In this document: positions 1-13,000 of the stretch, piece after piece
How positions within the stretch are numbered: the stretch's first letter is position 1
Layout of the letters: every line of letters begins with the position of its first letter
NCBI GenBank assembly: GCA_964020155.1
Contig: OZ026555.1
Span: 2,965,282 to 3,029,281, forward strand
Length of the DNA stretch: 64,000 nt
DNA from: Chondrilla cf. caribensis
Taxonomy: Eukaryota; Porifera; Demospongiae; Chondrillida; Chondrillidae
Direction of reading: 5' to 3'
The notes under the pieces: generated by a model
Told to the model about the DNA's origin: nothing
Database searches by the model: none
Seen by the model: the letters and a program-made list of their open reading frames with translations, nothing else
Position numbers and translations under genes: made by a program

Positions 1-120
1 GGTCTCATTTGACCTTTGGAACTCATGTTCAGCATTCCACTGGAGAGTGTCATACAGATGATATGCACTGGCCATCACAGACCAGAAACAGGAATCGTAA
101 CTCTGAAATGAATCGGCTGG
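1..120 (-). CDS. Internal exon of an unidentified gene (partial)
   Basis: On the minus strand the first 120 bases are open in one frame after a plausible acceptor (pyrimidine stretch, then CGAGCAG). The reading is rich in aromatic and polar residues (for example SYDSCFWSVMASAYHLYDTL). It lies beyond the stop codon of the FBXL13-like gene at 1,002, so it should belong to the next gene on the same strand, most of which is outside the window. I do not recognise the family, and the call rests only on the open frame and the acceptor. Confidence 0.4.
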
Positions 121-1001
121 CTGCTCGGTGAAGAAAAATGAATACCTTTGCTATTGAATAGTATACATGCATTATCATTTTCCTTGAATACCAGGCCTTA
201 AACCACACATTCCAATGTACATTATCCTTATTTCACAAAATTAATTATTATAATAACAATAATTGTAATAGAATTACAGCCTACTTATGTTTGGTGTGAT
301 TAATTATGCATAATTGCACATTTAGATGTATAATAATAATATTATTATTATTACCATAGTACAGAGTATATATATTAACTTTATAAAACTATATAACAAT
401 TTTTCTAAAAATTAATAATACTGCAAGTGACCATACAACTATATTGAATTACATATAATGAGATATTGCGCTAAATAGGCACATTAATAATTTTACTATA
501 ATTATATAATATACATAATATAATAACATTATGTTATCAATATATATATACTTGCAATTGTACAGCATGCATAATACCTGCTTATGATCCAATGAGACCC
601 AGCACATGTATATTGGTTGTATTAACTCCCAAACTGAAAGGGCAGTCTGGATGCATGTTTAATCATTAATGACATAATGACTACATTTACTCCAATATAA
701 CATTCACATCACTTCCATTTTAGAATGAAGTTGTAGTGATGTGTTCAGTATGCATCACTTTATGTGCAATTAAACTACATGTATTAGGTAACCATCAAAA
801 GGTGGCTTATGAAATTAAACCTTCGGCCGATACTGTATACATACAAGAATATTATTACTCATTATTTCATACTGCAGCTGGTATACATCATGGTACAATA
901 CTGTAAAACTACGTATATTCATTGTATTTACAAGATTAGAACAAAAAAATGTGAAAAAACCTTAAAACTGATCTCAATGGAGGTTATAAAATTGAGGACT
1001 A
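121..1001. other. AT-rich intergenic stretch
   Basis: I see no gene here. The stretch is very AT-rich with runs of ATAATA and TATATA. It holds the 3' flank of the FBXL13-like gene and the intron or upstream region of the gene entering at the left edge. Confidence 0.5.
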
Positions 1002-4000
1002 TCAAATGTGACTTGTCATGGGGACAGGGAAGTCAAAGGATGGCTGAGAAGGATAGGGATCTGGATTGTAGTGTATTTCTGGACATTTTGATCTGAAGCG
1101 TTTAACAGCATCCCTGCAAACATACAAAGTAATCATTGCAATACGTATTGTCAAGAATACAAACACTCTCACCTTGTAATCTTGGGACATCCAATAATAT
1201 ACAGTTGTTTCAGTTTGTGGGAAGATTTTCGTAAATACTTTAATGCTGCATCACTAATTTTGGGCAAAAACATAATTGAATATTTCACTGTAACACAATA
1301 CATACACATTATTATAGAAAATTACACAGACTGAAAAATGAATGTTGCGTGGCCTCAAATTTGAAATTTATAATGATAAACATAATATTAATAATGTATT
1401 ATATAGACCTATAAAATGCATTTCCAGCTGCAAGTAACAGATTTTTCTGACATGTATGCAAACACCTCTTCCTGGTTGTGGACATCACACAAACCAGACT
1501 GCGTGTACATTCATTAGTCTCTTGTTCAAAACTATACTTTACTGTTACGAGCTCGATCACCTCACAAGATGTGATATTCAGGTACATACACTATTTGCCA
1601 TCTGGCAAACAATATGCACATAAATTTGATGTGTTGTGTATGGGGTCTGCACCACAGGTTCACTACACTAGTCACGGCAACCTTTTAGACTGTATATCCA
1701 GCCTATGTACATACATACGTACCTTACACTGCACTGGGATAAATCCAGTGAACTCAACTGAGCACAGCCCTGAGCAAGGTACTTCACAGCACTGTCTGTT
1801 ATCTACACACACCAGAGATGTATATTAAATTTAATACTAGATTCACGTATGTCCATTGATTAAATATTGTAACTCAGTGTAGTGAGTTTAATACACTCAT
1901 CACAGTGAAATATGAAAGAAACATCTGACCTAATAGAACATCATTCATGCAAACATGTAAACATGCATGAAATACATGTTACGTACGTCATATGTACGTA
2001 CATACGTATATTGGAAAGCACATACACAATACATACATATGTATGTACATACGTACATACATAAGTACATACATACATTCATACATATGTACGTACGTAT
2101 GTGCATATATGTACACATGCATATAATACACTGATGTACGTATGTACAACCTACAAATAAATGGACACTAAACAAATGCGTATAAATATCCTAAGTGTGA
2201 GGTACGTATAATGATGTATCTTTGAAAACCCTCAACAGGTATGGGTAACTCACTTGAAGACATCCAGAGAGGTTCACATGTGTCAGCAGGTGACAGTGAA
2301 AGGCAGCTTGACGAATACTTGAATCAGACACACGCTATGGTGTATATAAGCACAGCAAGTCAACATCAGTGGGATACATGTACATAGTTACAAAGTAGAA
2401 CAGATACGTACGTAGTTACGTATGTACATAATTACATCAGCATGAAAGTACAAGCACATACATACACACACACATACGTATGTACGTACGTACATACCAT
2501 GTTACAAAAGTGAAAGGCAGCTTGACAAATACTTGAATCAGACACGCACATACGTACATACATCAGATACATGTACATACATAGTCACAAACTAGAACAG
2601 ATAGTTACATATGTACGTACATAATTACATCAGCATGAAAGCACAATGTACATACACACGTATGCATGTATACTCTGATTTACTGACACACTGATTTGAG
2701 AGAGGTGAGGAGATTAAGGTGTGGTAGGTATCTGTTGGTTGGAGCTATTCTATCCATGAAGGGGTTATAAATGTGAAAATGTTAATGTAATATGTTAAAG
2801 AGGGTATTTGTAGCAAGAGTCCACCAAACAACATTACTCCAATAATATTATACATCATTAGTACGTGTATGTACATACCTACGTACGTACATACTTAGTA
2901 TGTAAGTTATTGTAGGTACTGCATTGGGTTGTACGTTTAATCAATACTATCACAGACACCCCTCCCTCCTGAAATATATTGATATGTACAAATACATACG
3001 TAGTTTAAGCAGCCATTACACTATTAGAATGTATATTTATATATTCTTTAAAACACACCTCACACTCTGACACATCAAGTGATTCCAAAGAAGACAGCTG
3101 ATCCACCATTTTCTACAATGAAGAAAAGAAGAATGTTTGGAAAAACTCGACATAAGTGGCCATACCCTAAACTAGACAGGTCACAACAATTGGTATGACT
3201 CTGATATCAGTAACTCAACAGTACAATACAGCGTGTGTAATCACAATTAAAAACCAAATCACTCACTTCTATACCAATGTCAGACACTTCAGCACATTCT
3301 GATAAGTTCAAATGTTTAAATTTACAATTGTTTTTGAGTGAGGCAATTCCCTGCGGGCCGTAAAGAATACAAGTGTAGGTTGATTGAAATCTATTATGTA
3401 TATGCATTATGTATTGTATCATAATATATTGATATTGATATTGATATTGACATCACATTTAACGTGGGGACCCCTTTAGCCTGAGGCTACTTTTCAATGG
3501 ACCCACAGATCGTAGAGTACAACAATCACAGCAACATTATACTTAGTTTTATTATTAGCCTATCTGTATATTAATCAAAGTTTGGTGGCTATTCCATGTT
3601 TTGTCCCTTGTGTTGGCAGGGGGGGGTGCAGGGAAAAAATCTTTGGTTACTGGATTTGATCCTGGGTGAAATCACTTCAAGCCCTCTACTCAGCCTTCTC
3701 AGCCACCAGCACCCCCCAAAAGTGCAAATATACCTTTAATATTGAATATCCACACTTCACCAATACAATCACATGTACGTAGTAGTTATACGTACGTTCA
3801 CATTCATTTACAGAGGCTGGTATTGATGGAGGGTTTCAATGAAGAGCAGCATGAAGGCCTTGGCAACCTTCATTAGTTCAATAAATAATATTTCTAGGTT
3901 CATTGGTTCGGCAAGTTTCCTCGTTTGTTCGATACATACTCTGAGGCTTGTTAGGTTATTTAGTGCCACTTGCATAAACTGGGGTACATCATAAATGTAC

Positions 4001-7000
4001 CCAAGTACATCAGGAACGAACTTCTGTTAGCACTTTTCTGGTTTATTGAATGCCCATACATTAGGGTAAATACGTACATACGTACGTATGTATTCTGTAC
4101 GTACATACGTACATACGTACGTACGTATGTACATAAATCTTGATATTTAAGCATAATAAGCAGACTACAGTAAACAAAAAGTTTACGAACATTGAAAATT
4201 ATACTCACTTCATCGCCAATATTACAGCCTCTCAAGTCCAGATACACTAAGGATTTCATTTGGCCCATTAGTTCTATACCGGCATCAAAGATGTGCTCAC
4301 AATAACTGAAGCAGGCATAGACCAATTTATGACATCTACATGTCAGAGAAAAGGTATGCATGTGAGATACTAATCAAGACACAAAATGTCACATGCTACA
4401 TACACACACACACGTATGTACGTAGGTACGTATATGTACGTATGTAAGTACAAGATGATAAGACACAATTGCAAGAGAAGTAAAAGGCAATACACATGTA
4501 CGTAGTATGTTTGTGAAAGTAAGAGAAAGCAAAAAAAACTGCAGTGGCACAATAGTTCACAGGGTATAGGGGAAATCCCTCCTTGGAAAACCTGCAAAAC
4601 ATCCACATGTTTGACTCAATTTGTCACTCTTGAAGAGCACTTCTAAGATGCTTAGAACCTAAGCATTAGAACCTACGTATTTTCTCACAATGACATAAAA
4701 TATTTGACATATTATGAATTGTACGTACGTACGTACGTATATGAATGTACATATACATACGTATGTATGTACGTACCTCTGGGACAGTCTCAAGAGTGTA
4801 ACATCACTGATCTTATAGCAGTTGGTGAGATTGAGCTCACGAAGAGAAGCACCAGAAGGACTCTCTAGGATGTGGCGAATACCAGGGTCAGAAATCCTAT
4901 CAACAGACATGTACATGGTAATAGATAAGAAAGAACTACTTACGTACATACATATTTAACCCATAATATGACACTTTATATAATAACAATACAGTCATAG
5001 ATGTACGTACCTCACACAATCAGCCACATTGAGGACAGCTAATAGTTTGAGTTGAGAGAGTGCTTTGAGTCCATGATCGGTGATCTTGCTGCAACCAGAT
5101 ATGTTGATTGCTTCCAAGTTCCTACAAACCTTCCCTAAGGCCTTTAGTGACACATCTGTTATTAAAGAGTTATCTAGAATAAACAGAGAGGAAAGATGAA
5201 TAAAGCACAATTTATACACATTTAACAGATGCCATATACAGATCACACTCACTTTCTATTTGTATGGACTTCAGCTTCCGCGATTGAAGAGCCAACAGTT
5301 TTACAGCCTTGTCTGTGATGAGTGATCCTCCTCTCAGAGTGACACGGCGCAGGGTCTGACACTGAGACACAAAAGCTATGACCATGTCGTCATTTATCAG
5401 AGGGATGTCGTCCAGCACGATTGTGTTGAGAACTGGAAATGCTCCTCCAATAAACCTCATACACTCTGGTGTCAGCTATGTATGTATGTGCGTATGTACG
5501 TACATATGTACAAGCAAGAGAAAAGGTACTTGAAACAACAAATGCATAACATAATGCATACACATACATATCAACATACATACGTACATGTGCATATACT
5601 GTATTTGAATGAAAAAAATGGAGTGTACAAATGCACACACATACAAAATGTATGTGTACGTATATAACAAATACTTACGTATGCGTGTATGATACAATAC
5701 TGACCTGTTCACATCCTGATAGATCCAAGAAAGTGACCTTCTTACAACCCTTCCTGACATAAATGTAATGAAGTCCTTTGCTGGTGAACTGTGTACAGTA
5801 AGCCAAACTGAGGAACCTCAGATTAGTGCAGTGTCTGCAGAATGTCACATATTGAATAATGTTACCAATAGCACTACATAAATAATATTATTTGTACATA
5901 TTGTACATAATAATCATGGCTATTATTACAAACAGTATACAGCAGCAGTAAATATACGTATTCATACAAAGTCACATCACAAGAGTATGTATGTACAGTG
6001 AAACCTCACTAATCCGACACCTCTATAATCCAACATTCTCTCTAATCCGACCATTATATGAGGTATAATCACCATATACAAGTATTGTAAGAGGCACTCC
6101 ATAATCCAACAACCTCCTAATCCAACATTATTATTAGGTCCCATTGAGTGTCAGATTAGAGAGGTTTCACTGTACATACGTATGGACATAAAACACTGTC
6201 AAATTATGAATGTGCATACATACGTATGTATACACAGACATGCAGTACGTGAGTTCCTACCTTGACATAACTATCAGGCTGCTGTCAGTGATGGGGCAAT
6301 AGGATAAATTGAGGTAAAGTAGTCCGGTGCATCCAGCTAAAACATCATTGAGAGCCTTATCCTACAGACATTGTACACGCAAATACAGATCAAAGAGAGT
6401 AGTGTGCTGATACATGCAGTACTGCACGGGTTGATATGTACGTATAGGCATGTCATACCGAATTTGCCCACCCCCTCCCCAAATAGGCCCCCTGGAACCA
6501 AAACAGCAACCAAATTGGTTCCCCCAGGAACTAATTTGGTTGCTGTTATTGGCCCCCCTCAACTATTTTGGTTCCCTCCTCCCTAAATGTTAGTACTTGT
6601 AAATAATAGTGTCTGATAATGTATGTACATGACTGTGTGTATGTATATGACTCTGTAAATATATAAATAATACGACATATAATGGATTAATAGAAGGGAA
6701 CCAGGCAGGAAATTTGTAAGCACTTTCTATTGCACACGATATTTTACATTAGACTAAGTATACGTACGTACTTTGCATACATAAATTGTCTACACCAGGA
6801 TACAACTATTCTATGTACTATACAAAGGTACAGGTGTGAAGCATGCACTTACATATGGTATGGTTCAAAAAAACAAACTGTAATCTCCTTTACCTTTTTT
6901 CAGTCAACAGTTAACCGTTAACCGTTATCCATTAACTATTACCAGTAGTTTTCTCATTATGTAATTATTAATACGTAAGCATATACGTACGTACGTATTA

Positions 7001-10000
7001 CCAAATGACAGGTGCAAATTGTGTATCTCACGAACGATCCATTATAGAGTCGACTAGATCCAGGAAAACGAGAGATGTCCTCATGTCTTTAGTACTTTGA
7101 ATCATTACTCAAGCCCTAGCCTTCGATACTTTAAGTCCTTCTTCTTCAACTGTTAAGAATTTATAACATACCATTGACGGTTATCTGTTAATAGTTATTG
7201 GTTAACGGTTACCAGAATTCAGTTAACTTTTAACTGATAAGCATTAACAGGCAACTTTTATCCAGTAACATTTAGTTTTTTTGAACTGTACCATATGTAC
7301 GTACATGTACGTATAAATATGTACACACATACGTATGTATGAACGTATGTCACAGATATGTTTAGTACAAAATAATACTGAACTGGAGTTGTGAAGGTAA
7401 CAAGACATAATGAACAAGACACATGCGTACGTAGGTTCAGGCAATCAGGTATAAACCTTGGTTATATTGTGAGCCTCTCGTGCACTTGCTCATACTGTTA
7501 TACACATTAGGATTGTTTTCCATATGTAAATATGTACGTATGTACGTATATACCAAATAATATGCAAAAGTGGACTGTGCACGATATGCAAAACATCAGG
7601 AGGGTACTTCACATTTTGCAAACATGTAATACGTACATCAAAGAATATAAAAAGTACATCAAATTTTCATACACATGTACGTACGTACCTACAGTACTGT
7701 ACACACATGTACCTGATCTCTAGATGGAACTAATAAATAGGACTTACTGTAAGTAAAGTACATTCTGAAAGGTTGAGGTCTTGCAGATTTTGACACTGTC
7801 CTGTTCAATACGCAAGAGTATATGTACATCAACACACATACGTACGTATGTACATGTAACATATAATCTGTATAACATGCATACATACGTACACAAAACT
7901 TATTTAACTTAACTCTACGTACGTATGTACTGCACTTTCCACTGCTTATAATAGTTCTAACATTAGATGTGATCACTGGGTGCACAATGAGACATTTGAA
8001 AGAGTGTTGTTTGGGATCAGCTATTCATTTCTCTCTAGCTGTACTGATAATGGACAATTATCATAAATTTGTCTTGAAAGCTGGATGGTACTTAACCACA
8101 TGGTTTTACTTACATACAATACATACGTACGTACATATGTGAGTAGACTGTATGTATGTACGTATGATAACTCACCTATTGCTGAAATACTTCGTTGAGT
8201 AATAAAACAGGCTCCACGAAGGTTCAGGTGACCCAGAAAAGGTCGGCACCGAGCAATCAATTTCAGGAGACCATCATCCTCAAGACTACGTACCAAAAAA
8301 GGGAAAGAAGATTGTTTACAATGAATCCACAGACATAAGAATATAGTTCTAGCAATTTTTACAACAAGTAAGCTATTAAATGTGCTCACAAGGATCAATC
8401 CTACAGCACATGCATTAAATATGTATACTCCAGTGATACTGCATAATATTATGTGTTTATCTTTGATGAAGCCATACGTACATGCGTACATAAAAACATA
8501 TACCTACATAATCCTTACAAACAAACTATTTACTGCACTGTGCACTGACTGCAAAGTACATTAACAACTTTCAATGAGTGTGCAGTAACTGCAGTTGTGC
8601 ACCTTGTTTAATACCCAAGATATTAAATACATCCCAACTTTTCCCTCAAAATTCCATCAAACAAAATTCCATCTACCCATGCTGTCCAAGACTTTAATAG
8701 GAATAGCAGTATATCTTTTCAATTTGAAAACGTTCTGAAAAGATAAGCCAGATACTGTCCATGTTTGTGCAGTAGTAACTACGTATTTCATACCCTGTTT
8801 CATGTACGTACGTACGTGGAATGAAATATACATAATCAAGCCGAATCCAATGAAGTTACACATACGTACGTACGTACATACGTATGTACGTATGTACTAT
8901 TTAATCCCTCTGCATCAAGATGGATACATGTCATACATATGGTATGTACACACTAAACACACTGTACGTACGTACGGTACTAATCATACAAAACTGAACG
9001 TTCTACGGGCGTACCCGTAGTGTGAAAACGCCCGTGAAACGGGTACGGGTACAGGCGTACCCGTACCCGTACCCGTTCTTACCGTAATCGACACCTCGTG
9101 TTATCATTGATATTGTTACGTACGCGTTAATTTTTATAATGAAGTACTATTTCGAAACGATCTTTCTACGTACGTACGTACGTTCTTCTCCCGTCATGAG
9201 TGTTCCTCGGCGTATCGTGGATAGCGAGGCGTGATACAATTCGCTCTTAAGTAGTTGTTAGAGTTCGACCGCGGTCGTTTCGTCGTCTTCTGCGTAGCTT
9301 TTTCTCGAACGACGACAATAGAGAATTTGCTGCTTCACGTAACTCGAAAAAACCATCTTCTAACGAACTATAACACGATGAAAAGGAGATACATAGGTGT
9401 TAATTTAGGTATCACTACGTAGGTGTACATTTTTTGCAATCGTCAAGTTCGGCAAACGGCCGTTCCCGTTTATTGGGTACGGGTACGGAACGGGTACGGG
9501 TACGCCCGTTCCGTACCCGTAGAACGTTCAGTTTTGTATGATTAGTACCGTACGTACGTATGTGTAAAGTATGTACGTACATGAGTACTGTACATACATA
9601 CGTACATATGTACGTATATAACATACACAAGTGTACATTCACAGTCACTCACCGATTTTTCACCTCTGACATGTCCAACTGGTATTGGTATGAATGTGAC
9701 GCCATGGAACAAAAGAAAAAATTGAATAATGGATACGTACGTACGTACGTACGTATATATGTAAAATATGTATTCCTATCAGTGTCTATGATGTTGCCAC
9801 AAATCAGGATACATACACATTTATGTAGATATATACATAGGTACACGCACGTACATACGTATGTACCCTCCAATTTGTATGTACGTACCTATATACAGTA
9901 TGTATATATACGTACGTACGTATGTACGTTATGGTACACACAACATTTAACAATGGTGTTATGAGTTGTGCAATGATTAATAAGGACCAAGTAAAATTGT

Positions 10001-13000
10001 GCCTTAACGTACGGATAGAGAGGCCACACCAAATAAGTATGTACGTACGTACGTATGTGTGTACGTATGTTAGTATGCAATTAGCACATACGTACATATA
10101 TGTACAAATGACCAATGAACTACGTACATATGCACGTAAGTATGTACATATACATACGTACGTACGTGTGTGCATCAACAGGAATGCATGTTATTGTTAA
10201 GCATAATGGAATATTATAGGTACATAGTACATCATAAGTCTGTACACAAAGATACGTACATACGTATGTAGGTACATACGTACATACATACACACAAACA
10301 TGCATACACAGGTATATTGGATAAAGTACTCACCCTATTCCATATTAATGAATTATCAATGATTTCCTTCCAATTGCGGCAAACAATAGCACATTTGAAT
10401 AGATCTTGCAAACCCACAAATATGAAAATCTGAGACAATAAAATACAGAAAGAATGTACGTTACACAATTTCACGCCTTGGAGAATATAAGCACTTCAGT
10501 ACATACAATATTGTAGCTGTATACATACTTGTACTGTGCATATATGTACGTACATAACATGTACACATGTATAGCATACGTACATAGGTACTTCTGTATG
10601 TTCACTGTACAGGAAAGGATACACAGATATGTACATAGATAAGTAATAGTTGTACCCCTCTCTTGGTCAATTTACATGGGAAATGTACTGAGGGGATATC
10701 AGTTGATTAACCGAGGTTGCAGCCCGAGGTTGATTAACTGATATCCACTCAGTACATGCCCATGTCCCAAGAATACAGTCGTGAATACACAATGGAATGT
10801 AGCAACGTTTGTTAATTACTTAGTACAAGTCACTTATAAAACAGGGTACATCACTAATAAGGTCAGGTTTGTTCCCCAGTACATAGTGAATGCACTCCAG
10901 TGGGTCCCTTTAACTTTAGTGACAATATGACCAACCGGGATACATGAAAACTTGTGTCATGGTAGACAAGAAGATCAAAGGAAAAAAGTAGTTCATAAAA
11001 TCTCTACAGCACACTTGCAATCAAGTCATTAACGATGCACCACCCTTTCAATTGACTGATCAGACCAATTTCCTGTCACCACCAACATCAACAACAGCGA
11101 ACAATGGAGCAATAACAAAATCGCCATCCCATGACACAAGGTAGTTATGTCCCTTCCACACGGGATGTGCAGCTATACAGTCACACTTTCAATCAATCAC
11201 CTCGGGCTGACGCCCTCGGTAATTAATTGAAAGTGTGACTGTATTAGCTGCACATCCCGTGTGGAAGGGACATAACTAATACTTATGTACGTATGCTGGT
11301 GTGTATTGTGTGTGTTGTGCATGTATGTGTGTGCATGGTGTGTACAGGTGAAGACTGGAGTAAACAGAATACCTTAGTGGACACTGAGATAGGTAAGAGA
11401 GAGATTGGATCACAACCTTCATCATAGTACCAAACATGACTGTCATCCGATCCTTCAGCACTTTGTTCATGCATCTACATACACATGTACATATGTACGT
11501 AAATACACATATAAGTATATACGTATCACATATGTACGTACATATATTATACATACGTACGTACATGCAATAAATATGCATATCATTAAATACACATACG
11601 TACGTATGTACGTATGTGCATTATATACGTACTTGCACTACTACATGTCTGTATTTACACATACGTATGTATTGTTACATACAAAAAGTACATACGTACG
11701 TACATGTACACATGTGCATAGTAGTGTGCATACATACGTATATACGTACGTTTGTATAGAAATGTACGTATATACGGTACTTTCAGTAAAAAAGTGAACG
11801 TACTACGGGCGTACCCGTACCCGTATTTTAACCGTACGTAGTCGACACGTCCGTAACCCGTAAATGAGTGACCCGTACTTCTACTGCATTCTTCAGCAAG
11901 TGATAATTACTTTAGGCGAAGGTGACAATGATACGTCATAATTATTGCGCAACGACGGTGTGATTTGATTCCGCGAGACGAAGAAAAATGGCTTATTCGA
12001 CCGATATATACCAGCGAATTCGAGTGCTAATCTTTCGGAAACAGAGGATTAGCACGGAATATTCGAAATTACATGGTTTTCTAACCTTTTAGACTTACCG
12101 CTGTCGCTCTCGGACACTTTTTTGCCGGGCGAAGGCTCATCTCTGCCTTAAACGAGTTCGAATCAACCGAGCGGGATTCTGACGAGGACGATCTTTCCAA
12201 CAGACGTTACTCTTCTCACGAGAGAAGGTTTCTGGATTTCTTGTACAGGTGAAGGGGCGCTTTAGGTCTGCATTTCTTTCGATTATCACTTTCTCCAGAA
12301 ATTTAACAACCCGTACGTATCCCGTAGGTATCAACACGTAGGTAAACCGTACTTAACACGTCCGTTCATCCGTAGGCAACCCGTAGTACGTTCACTTTTT
12401 TACTGAAAGTACCGTACATATGTACATACATATTTGTGTCCTGGCATTTATAAGTGGATCAAAGTAAGGTAGTGCAGTGGTGAGGCATGTGGCACAACAC
12501 ATGCCACCAGACAAGTTACGTTGTTACGTACGTACTTGGTTAAGAACCAGGCAGGAACTCAGTAAACAAACTTCTAAACTATAACCACAACAAAAGTAGA
12601 TAGTACCTATTGCCTTTGATTTTGAGTATTCGACTACGTACGTATGTGTAATCGCTTTGTATAAAGCATCTTACAAAGACACAAGTTAGCTATAATAGGC
12701 CTAGGAGTACATAGGAACACACATATGTAGGTACGTAGGTAGGTACGTATTAACCTTGAACCATTTCTTGCTTTGAGCAGAAACTCTGGTACTATCGAGC
12801 CAAGATCTGAACACATGTCTGGAAACTGTGATGCTAGCAACACGCTTCAAAATAAATAGAGCTTGTCTTCTTCTACTGACGAGTTGGGAAGCAGTGGTCT
12901 GTACAAAACAAAAGACAAATTCATACGTTTTGGTTCAGGCTTACTTACGTATATACGTAAATAACTGTATGTATATCTGTAAAGGTCTTATGGAGTTTAC

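Noticed and set aside
1945..2175. Tyrosine/valine/threonine-rich frames (Y-V-R-T runs) through 2-12 kb
   Set aside because: They translate the TACGTA repeats and overlap on both strands.
4370..4608. Minus-strand frame near 4.5 kb as an FBXL13 exon
   Set aside because: The exons at 4,777-4,896 and 4,209-4,335 join exactly in phase to a continuous LRR (SQ-RCHKLVYACFSYC) without it.
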